Of a stretch of 7,648 nt of DNA, positions 1-5,197 are shown piece by piece. Every line of letters starts with the position of its first letter. Position 1 is the first letter of the stretch. The notes beneath the pieces were generated by a model. It had not been told where the DNA came from, searched no databases, and saw only the letters and a program-made list of their open reading frames with translations. The stretch covers positions 1 to 7,648 of the forward strand of contig JABIUH010000075.1 in NCBI GenBank assembly GCA_018701055.1. Reading direction: 5' to 3'. Origin of the DNA: Woeseia sp. Lineage in GTDB: Bacteria; Pseudomonadota; Gammaproteobacteria; Steroidobacterales; Woeseiaceae. A program made the translations under genes and the position numbers.

Positions 1-46
1 AGATTTTCTTGTTTGGTCGACTTGAATTTGGGGAGACGTAGTAGAG

Positions 47-139
47 CGTCTTCGCGAGGAGCGCAGCGACGCGGCGATCCACTTGGTAACGGGCTGAAGC
101 ATTGATCGATAAGATTGCGTCGCTGCGCTTGCAAAGACG
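47..139. repeat. Imperfect palindromic dispersed repeat, copy A
   Basis: The outer arms CGTCTT (47-52) and AAGACG (134-139) are exact inverted repeats. Inside them a perfect 13-base pair of arms lies at 60-72 (AGCGCAGCGACGC) and 117-129. The ends match the familiar bacterial repeat type that reads TTGCGAG-GCGCAGCGA near one end and GCAAAGACG at the other. Read on the minus strand from 139, its first ~27 bases match the left end of the element at 5005 with about two differences, so the window holds two members of one family. It is MITE- or REP-like: non-coding, able to fold as a long hairpin, with no transposase attached. Confidence 0.75.
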
Positions 140-388
140 GACCATCTCAATCGAAGCACATTCGTCCTTGCCCCACGTAAGTGGGACAGCAATGGGTTCG
201 ACCCCTTTTGTGATGAATCTAATGGCCGCATCTACACCTTGTAGTGACATTGAATAAAAGATTCAGCGTGATGAGTGTGTCGTTCTTGACGGCGCCACCG
301 AGCCGCTACACTGGATAATCCTGGCTCGGGAACAGAACGGGTTTCTGGAAATGCCATCACCCTTTGGCCTTTGCTCCAATACTTACAG

Positions 389-416
389 TTGTCTTATTGC
401 CGACGTCTGCTAGTGT
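389..416 (+). promoter_or_regulatory. Possible sigma-70 promoter for the cupin gene
   Basis: TTGTCT (389-394) and TAGTGT (411-416) are separated by 16 bases, and a TG sits just before the -10 (TGC-TAGTGT), which gives an extended -10 character. The match is weak (4/6 and 3/6). A neighbouring TATAAG at 417-422 is a better -10 box but has no well-spaced -35. This is the only reasonable start signal seen just upstream of the four-gene cluster. Confidence 0.25.
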
Positions 417-460
417 TATAAGACAGAAATTGAGATCACAAAATAAGAAGAGGATTGTCA

Positions 461-964
461 ATGACTTATCAATCGCGTGGAAATCTAGGACTCGTTGTAA
501 TATCTCTCATCGCGGGCGTTGCGCTAACGTTGGCCGTTCAAACGATGTCGCCTTTGGGCAAAACAGCTCTTGCCGCGGATGCGGTTGATCTTTCACCGCC
601 GAAAAGCTGGACCGTCGCTGATTTGAATGCAATGGAGCTCGACGCGCTTCCTGATATTGATTGGATGCCTGTTGAAAGTGGCACCCACCGTAACAGCGGG
701 TCTGTCTTGTTTGAAGGCGAGAATAGTGTTTCGTTGTGGGCCGCAGGACCAGCCAAACTCCTTTTCGACAAGCCAGTCACCTACGATGAATTTGTTCTCG
801 TGCTAAAAGGTGAACTCATTCTTTCAGACAATGATGGGAACTCAGCTACCTATAAAAAAGGTGACATGTTCGTGGTTCCAAAAGGTTTTGTGGGCGCCTG
901 GGAAATGACGGAAGAATATCGCGAGTTTATTGTGATAAATGCGGTCACCTGTAACGCTGACTAA
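461..964 (+). CDS. Exported small cupin-domain protein (Cupin_3/DUF861-like)
   Basis: A 167-residue protein. I chose ATG 461 because AAGAGG (448-453) lies 7 bases upstream; an in-frame TTG at 455 would place the start too close to that site. Residues 9-28 form a hydrophobic signal or anchor, and TALAAD (35-40) offers an AxA-type signal peptidase site, so the protein is probably periplasmic. Residues about 85-160 fit a single small cupin barrel: a strand with YDEFVLVLKGE (108-118), then GDMFVVPKG (134-142) followed by W147, which resembles the second cupin motif of the Cupin_3 group (ureidoglycine aminohydrolase and EutQ relatives). The usual histidine metal ligands are absent; the only histidine, H76, lies before the barrel. 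A metal-free binding or sensory role is therefore as likely as catalysis. It is first in a same-strand cluster with the dehydrogenase and ammonium transporter. The fold is fairly sure, the function unknown. Confidence 0.85.
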   Translation: MTYQSRGNLGLVVISLIAGVALTLAVQTMSPLGKTALAADAVDLSPPKSWTVADLNAMELDALPDIDWMPVESGTHRNSGSVLFEGENSVSLWAAGPAKLLFDKPVTYDEFVLVLKGELILSDNDGNSATYKKGDMFVVPKGFVGAWEMTEEYREFIVINAVTCNAD

Positions 965-970
965 CGAAGC

Positions 971-1006
971 AAAGCGACCATCGAATATGCTGAGTATTGT
1001 CGCTTT
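971..1006 (+). other. Intercistronic hairpin between cupin and dehydrogenase genes
   Basis: AAAGCGAC (971-978) pairs exactly with GTCGCTTT (999-1006). An additional AATA/TATT pair (984-987 with 995-998) lies inside the 20-base loop. It begins 6 bases after the cupin stop codon. There is no run of T after the stem, so it is not a standard rho-independent terminator. It could stabilise the 3' end of the cupin message, cause partial termination, or act as a processing site that sets different levels for the two genes. Confidence 0.5.
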
Positions 1007-1089
1007 AGGCCCACACAATGTGTAGTGCACAGGGAAATTATGTACCTGGGTATTACAATACGCGTGGAAAACAGTTTGAGGGGGAGAAC

Positions 1090-3156
1090 ATGTCGACTCG
1101 AGATACAATTCGATTTCTGATTCTTGCAACCGGTCTCACCATATACGGAAATGTGTTGATGGCGGCCGGCGATGTTTCCAACGACCGTATCATCGAAGAG
1201 GCACAAACCGGAGAAAACTGGTTTCTCAAGGGCGGCGGCTTTGATGGCCAGCATTACTCGCCGCTGGCCCAGGTCGATGACGAGAATATTTCTGGTCTCG
1301 GGCTTGAATGGGCGGCGGATCTGCCAACCCAGGATGGCATCTCCACAACGCCAATTGTGATTGATGGTGTCATCTACCTTTCCGGCGCCTACTCGATTGT
1401 CTTCGCAGTCGATGCGAAAAATGGCGAAATACTTTGGACCTACGATCCCGAAGTACTCAAGGCACTTGTGGACACGCCGAGCGTCTCCTGGATATCGAGA
1501 ATAAACCGCGGCGTGGCCGTTTGGGGCGACAGCGTTTATGCGACTACCGCAGACTGCCGCCTGATCGCGCTTAACGCCGAAACAGGCGAAAGACGGTGGG
1601 CGAAACAAACTTGTGACAATGAACAGGGCTATTCGATATCCGACTCCCCGTATGTTGGCGGCGGAAAAGTATTCGTTGGAAACGCGGGCTCCGAGTCCCA
1701 AAAAAATAATCGTGGTTACGTTTCTGCGTACGATGCCGAAAGTGGTGATCTTGCCTGGCGTTTCTACATCGTGCCCAGCGACGATCCGGCAGAGAACAAC
1801 ACGCCGGCGTTAAAGATGGCAGCAACAACGTGGTCCGGAGACACGCTTGCGACCGTTGGCGGCGGTGGCAACAACTGGAATGAAATGACCTACGACCCGA
1901 TGTCGAATCAGTTGTTCTTTGGCACTGCAGGCTCAAATCGCTACGCACACGCTGAGCGCAGTCCGGATGGCGGTGACAACCTGTTCCTGTCATCCGTTAT
2001 CGCTGTCAATGCAGACACCGGTGAATACAACTGGCATTACCAGACTGTCGACAAGGACAGCTGGGACTATAACGCGACAATGAACATCGTCCTCGCCGAT
2101 CTCAGAGTCGACGACGAGGATCGTGAAACCCTACTGATTGCGCCGAAAAACGGCTTTCATTACACGCTCGACCGGAACACTGGTGAATTGTTGACCGCGG
2201 GAAAATTTTCCAAGGTCAACTGGGCAACCCATATCAATATGGAAACCGGCCGACCGGTTTATGATCCTGCCGGTGATTACTGGAACGCACCTGGCGGCGA
2301 GTCGGTTTTGGTCTGGCCGAATTTCTGGGGATCGCACAGCTGGAATCCGATGGCGTTTCATCCGGAATTGAACCTTTCATACATACCGGTTATCGACCTG
2401 CCATCGTCGATGAACAAGCAGGGCGACCACGAGGACGTTGTCGTGCTGACAGAGGTCGACGGACAACCGCATGCGCCTGGCAAGTTAGTCGCATTCGACC
2501 CTGTTACGCAGAGCATCCGATGGTCCGTGGAGCATTCGCTGCCGTATAACGGCGGGCTCATGGCGACAGGCGGCAATCTCCTCTTCCAGGGCAATGCCGA
2601 CGGGCGCTTTGTCGCCTACGCGGCAGACTCCGGGGAACAGCTCTGGTCAGTCCAGACAGGGTCCGCCATTAACGCAGCACCCGCCACCTATTCGATCGAT
2701 GGCACACAGTACGTACTGATTCCGGTCGGCGCTGGTGGTGGACTTCAGTACCTGTACCCGCAATTGCACTCCACCAACGAGTCAAACGGCCCGACGCGCC
2801 TGATGGCGTTCTCACTGGAGGGCGCAGCTGGCATGCCAGAGGTCACGTCAGCATACCCGCCTCTGCCGGAACAACCAGGCCTCGAGGCAAGCGCCGACAC
2901 GATCGAATCAGGAAAAGCCTTGTATGCAAAAAATTGCAGGTACTGTCACGGTTCAGGTGCCGTTACCCGATTTGGCGGTTCGGTGCCAGATCTGCGGTTC
3001 GCAAGCATGGATACGCATGCAACCTGGCACGGAATTGTGATCGGCGGCGCTAAACGGGCCAATGGCATGCCGAGCATCGAGATTCAAATAGAAGAATCGG
3101 AAGCAATCAGAAATTACATCTTGTCTCTATCTTACGCGCTCCGCGCGGGTCAGTAA
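1090..3156 (+). CDS. Periplasmic PQQ-dependent dehydrogenase with C-terminal cytochrome c domain (quinohemoprotein type)
   Basis: A 688-residue protein. Start 1090 follows a strong GAGGGGGAG (1078-1086) and opens a signal peptide (hydrophobic 8-25, likely cut near MAAG at 24-27); an upstream in-frame ATG at 1018 would bury this signal. Residues about 30-580 form the eight-bladed quinoprotein propeller: INRGVAVWG (138-146), RGYVSAYD (208-215), GGGG-NNW (257-263), GGDNLFLSS (294-302), WHYQ (315-318) and the catalytic-base site WDY with D326. E202 aligns with the metal-binding Glu of methanol dehydrogenase. Residues about 603-687 are a cytochrome c domain with CRYCH (616-620) and probable axial M660. 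Family role: oxidation of an alcohol or similar substrate in the periplasm, with electrons passing from PQQ to heme c. Oddities: the vicinal-cysteine site reads W134-I135, the usual metal-ligand Asn aligns with G281, and the residue two after D326 is N328 rather than the Asp of lanthanide enzymes. Substrate unknown. The family call is secure. Confidence 0.95.
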   Translation: MSTRDTIRFLILATGLTIYGNVLMAAGDVSNDRIIEEAQTGENWFLKGGGFDGQHYSPLAQVDDENISGLGLEWAADLPTQDGISTTPIVIDGVIYLSGAYSIVFAVDAKNGEILWTYDPEVLKALVDTPSVSWISRINRGVAVWGDSVYATTADCRLIALNAETGERRWAKQTCDNEQGYSISDSPYVGGGKVFVGNAGSESQKNNRGYVSAYDAESGDLAWRFYIVPSDDPAENNTPALKMAATTWSGDTLATVGGGGNNWNEMTYDPMSNQLFFGTAGSNRYAHAERSPDGGDNLFLSSVIAVNADTGEYNWHYQTVDKDSWDYNATMNIVLADLRVDDEDRETLLIAPKNGFHYTLDRNTGELLTAGKFSKVNWATHINMETGRPVYDPAGDYWNAPGGESVLVWPNFWGSHSWNPMAFHPELNLSYIPVIDLPSSMNKQGDHEDVVVLTEVDGQPHAPGKLVAFDPVTQSIRWSVEHSLPYNGGLMATGGNLLFQGNADGRFVAYAADSGEQLWSVQTGSAINAAPATYSIDGTQYVLIPVGAGGGLQYLYPQLHSTNESNGPTRLMAFSLEGAAGMPEVTSAYPPLPEQPGLEASADTIESGKALYAKNCRYCHGSGAVTRFGGSVPDLRFASMDTHATWHGIVIGGAKRANGMPSIEIQIEESEAIRNYILSLSYALRAGQ

Positions 3157-3232
3157 TTGGTATTCCGAACGATGAATGTCGACAGGACTTCGTCAGCTGG
3201 GATCGGTCGAAAAGAATAACAGGGTTGATCGA

Positions 3233-4633
3233 ATGGCGAATGAACTGACTGCCTTAAGTACGATATTTACCGAGTTCTATTACTGGGTGACCGTCGTATT
3301 TATGTTTCTGATACATGTTGGTTTTTGCATTTATGAAGTCGGCGTATCACGGCGAAAGAATCACATGCATACGCTGATGAAAAACACGATGATCGTGCCA
3401 TTAGTGACCGTCACTTTCTATCTGTTTGGTTGGTGGATTTACTCCGCCTTTCCAAATGGCCCTTTCATTATTGGTGACTTGGTCGAGGCACCCTGGGCGA
3501 CTCCCTGGAGCGAACTGATGGGTTCGCATATGGGCGGCGCCCCGGCGTCTGCTGGATTAACTGCGGATGACACCGCCAGCTGGGCCAGACTGAACGGGGT
3601 GCTCTGGGCGGCGTTTTTGCTGTTTTCGTGGACTGCCGCGTCGATCGTGTCCGGCGCCTGTATCGAACGCATTCGGTCAAACGCCTTCTGGATTCTTGCG
3701 GTATTGATCGGTTCAGTAATGTGGATTATCGACGCAGCCTGGGGCTGGCATCCGCAAGGCTGGATGGTGCAGATACTCGGTTATCACGACGCCTACGCAT
3801 CGGGAGTGATTCATGCAATTGCCGGTGGATTCGCACTCGGTATCCTCGTTGTGCTGGGTCCGCGGATCGGCAAATTCAGAGAAGACGGCTCGCCGCGAGT
3901 GATTCCACAGCACAATCCCTGGTTGACGACGGTCGGTTTGTTCCTGATCTATACCGGGTTCTGGGGATTTTACGCCGCCTGCAATATTCCGATCCTGGAC
4001 GTGCAACAGGGTGATGGCATCTTTTTCTCGGCGACCAATATCTACCTCGTACCAACGACTCTGTCTGCAATCACTTTTAACTTTCTGATGTCGCTTGCCG
4101 GCGGTCTGATGGCGGGCTATATCGTTTCCAAAGGTGATGCGTTCTGGACCTACTCGTCCGGGCTGGCTGGAATAATTGCTGCATCTGCCGGTAACGATCT
4201 TTATCACCCAATCCAGGCCATGTTCATCGCGGCAGCCGGCGTCGTGTTCATGTACAAAATGCACCACTGGGTAGAGCAAAAATTCAAGATAGATGACGCG
4301 GTGAGTGCGGTAGCGGTGCACGGTTATGCCGGTTTCTTCGGCGTGTGCATCGCCGGGTTCGTGCTGTGGGGCTACCCCTCATCGCCGAATCCGGAGTACG
4401 CCGTAATAACACCATGGGGCCAGATTGCCGGGGCCATCATCATGTTCTGGGTGCTTGGTTTCGCGCCCGCATTCCTGGTCGCGAAATTATTGGCAAAATT
4501 GAATATGTTGCGCATACCCATGGAAATTGAGCTGGTGGGGCTCGACGTCGCACTGGAGATAAAAGCTGAAATAGCTGCGAAGGACCTCATCGGCGCGGAG
4601 CGAGAGAAGGCTGCCACAATAGGAATCGATTGA
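3233..4633 (+). CDS. Amt-family ammonium transporter
   Basis: A 466-residue polytopic inner-membrane protein of about 11 spans, normal in length for the family. I prefer ATG 3233 (AGGG at 3221-3224, 8-base spacing) over an in-frame ATG at 3176, which has no ribosome site and adds a polar 19-residue extension. Conserved Amt marks, placed by mental alignment with E. coli AmtB: the TM1 region ending VSRRKN (38-43, like VRRKN); F131 (F107 of the Phe gate) before SGACIERIR (140-148); D186 (D160) eight residues before H194 (H168); GFWGF with F246 (F215); DDAVSAVAVHG (354-364) with H363 (H318); and a C-terminal LVGLDVA (434-440) like the GLD signature. The twin histidines and the key aspartate are kept, so it is probably a working ammonium conductor. 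It lies 76 bp after the dehydrogenase. No glnK follows; a small membrane protein gene does. The N-terminal segment is divergent from AmtB and suggests a distinct subfamily. Confidence 0.93.
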   Translation: MANELTALSTIFTEFYYWVTVVFMFLIHVGFCIYEVGVSRRKNHMHTLMKNTMIVPLVTVTFYLFGWWIYSAFPNGPFIIGDLVEAPWATPWSELMGSHMGGAPASAGLTADDTASWARLNGVLWAAFLLFSWTAASIVSGACIERIRSNAFWILAVLIGSVMWIIDAAWGWHPQGWMVQILGYHDAYASGVIHAIAGGFALGILVVLGPRIGKFREDGSPRVIPQHNPWLTTVGLFLIYTGFWGFYAACNIPILDVQQGDGIFFSATNIYLVPTTLSAITFNFLMSLAGGLMAGYIVSKGDAFWTYSSGLAGIIAASAGNDLYHPIQAMFIAAAGVVFMYKMHHWVEQKFKIDDAVSAVAVHGYAGFFGVCIAGFVLWGYPSSPNPEYAVITPWGQIAGAIIMFWVLGFAPAFLVAKLLAKLNMLRIPMEIELVGLDVALEIKAEIAAKDLIGAEREKAATIGID

Positions 4634-4667
4634 ATTTACACAGGCGAATTAGACAAAGGATCATGCT

Positions 4668-4907
4668 ATGTCCACCGGCAATATTCAGGACTTTTTAGGG
4701 AACATTGCAGAGATTGGCCCAATGTATCCATTCGTTGGATGGGAGTGGCTTTTCACATTGCTTTGTTTTGTGTTTTGGATCGGTTGGCATAGCTGGCAGA
4801 TTCGTCACGAAAGCAGGGAGTTCAGAGAAGAAGCGGAAAACTATATCAGCAAGGAGATTCTCGAACGCGTGTCTGATCGCGAGGCAGCCGATCCGGACGT
4901 TCACTGA
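4668..4907 (+). CDS. Small single-span membrane protein of unknown function
   Basis: A 79-residue protein with a good ribosome site (AAAGGA at 4655-4660, 7 bases before ATG 4668), starting 34 bp after the ammonium transporter stop, which argues for a real translated gene. Residues about 23-43 form one membrane span rich in Trp and Phe (W25, W27, W37, W40, W43). After it comes a highly charged stretch (about 46-70, many Glu and Arg) that should form a cytoplasmic amphipathic helix under the positive-inside rule. I do not recognise a family. Its position where glnK often sits, and its architecture, suggest a small accessory or regulatory subunit of the transporter or of the electron-transfer chain; this is inference. 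It is last in the plus-strand cluster. Confidence 0.75.
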   Translation: MSTGNIQDFLGNIAEIGPMYPFVGWEWLFTLLCFVFWIGWHSWQIRHESREFREEAENYISKEILERVSDREAADPDVH

Positions 4908-4932
4908 ATATATTTGGAACCTGGCTTTCCCA

Positions 4933-4949
4933 ACTCCGGTATTCGGAGT
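4933..4949. terminator. Hairpin downstream of the four-gene cluster, possible weak terminator
   Basis: ACTCCG (4933-4938) pairs perfectly with CGGAGT (4944-4949) across a five-base loop, starting 26 bases after the stop of the small membrane protein gene. No T-run follows, so intrinsic termination is doubtful. The larger stem-loops of the repeat just downstream could serve the same purpose. Confidence 0.3.
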
Positions 4950-5004
4950 GCCTCGATTCTCTGCACAACATCGATCCCACGGTTCCATGTGAAATCTCCA
5001 GATT

Positions 5005-5158
5005 CGTCTTTGCGAGCGCAGCGACCCAATCGCCTGGAGCGATTTGGGACGAGCGAAGCTCGCCCGAAGGGCCGGCAACACGATGTTGCCGGTCGCCCAA
5101 TCCATCAATCATTGAATTAACTAGATTGCTTCGTCGGCTGTGCCTCCTCGCAAAGACG
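5005..5158. repeat. Structured palindromic element, copy B (MITE/REP-like, 154 bp)
   Basis: Perfect 12-base terminal inverted repeats: CGTCTTTGCGAG (5005-5016) and CTCGCAAAGACG (5147-5158). Nested inside are further hairpins in a row: CCCAATCGC/GCGATTTGGG (5025-5048, one bulge), GAGC-GAA-GCTC (5051-5061), GCCC-GAA-GGGC (5062-5072), and CCGGCAACA-CGA-TGTTGCCGG (5072-5092). The last two share one base. The ends match copy A at 47-139. There is no coding capacity. It sits between convergent genes, a common site for such elements, and may act as a bidirectional terminator or RNA-stability structure. Confidence 0.8.
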
Positions 5159-5183
5159 TGCGGAGGTGCCTGTCCCATTGTTT
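5159..5183 (+). repeat. 25-base direct repeat, copy 1
   Basis: It begins TGCGGAGGTG and ends CCCATTGTTT, and is identical over 25 bases to 7141-7165, about 2 kb away. It directly abuts the right end of palindromic element B and lies 14 bases past the stop of the NHL lipoprotein gene (minus strand). Its core GGTGCCTGT also occurs at 7231-7239. Short motifs of this style are often found around REP-associated (RAYT) transposase remnants; that link is inferred. Confidence 0.75.
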
Positions 5184-5197
5184 CGCGACCCCTTTTT

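Larger units (their letters stand above)
1..460. other. Left-edge intergenic region with a palindromic repeat; no convincing gene
   Basis: No gene can be supported here. The first ~140 bases hold an imperfect palindrome (separate entry). A short CCCAC/GTGGG hairpin with a GTAA loop lies at 172-185. On the minus strand a frame is open from an ATG at 250-248 to the window edge (83 codons, no stop). It has no visible ribosome binding site, an in-frame TGA 15 bases before the ATG, and its second half is simply the palindromic repeat read through, so I do not call it a gene. The right part, about 380-460, is the leader of the cupin gene. Confidence 0.6.
4908..5197. other. Convergent intergenic region filled with repeats
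   Basis: This is 290 bases between the plus-strand small membrane protein and the minus-strand NHL lipoprotein. It contains a 6-bp hairpin at 4933-4949, an outer 7-base inverted pair TGGAACC (4915-4921) / GGTTCCA (4981-4987), the 154-base palindromic element (5005-5158) and one copy of the 25-base repeat (5159-5183). I see no gene; frames that cross it are read-throughs of the repeats. Confidence 0.7.

Noticed and set aside
1018..1089. N-terminal extension of the dehydrogenase from ATG 1018
   Set aside because: It would hide the signal peptide behind 24 polar residues and has no ribosome site; ATG 1090 has a strong GAGGGGGAG.
961..1701. 246-codon minus-strand frame
   Set aside because: Antisense to the dehydrogenase, with no family features or ribosome site; it is a shadow of the real coding frame.
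3176..3232. N-terminal extension of the ammonium transporter from ATG 3176
   Set aside because: No ribosome site, and the polar 19 residues do not fit the family N-terminus; ATG 3233 has AGGG at good spacing.
5005..5158. Structured RNA gene or CRISPR-like array
   Set aside because: The hairpins differ in sequence, there are no regular spacers, and the terminal inverted repeats fit a mobile palindromic element better.
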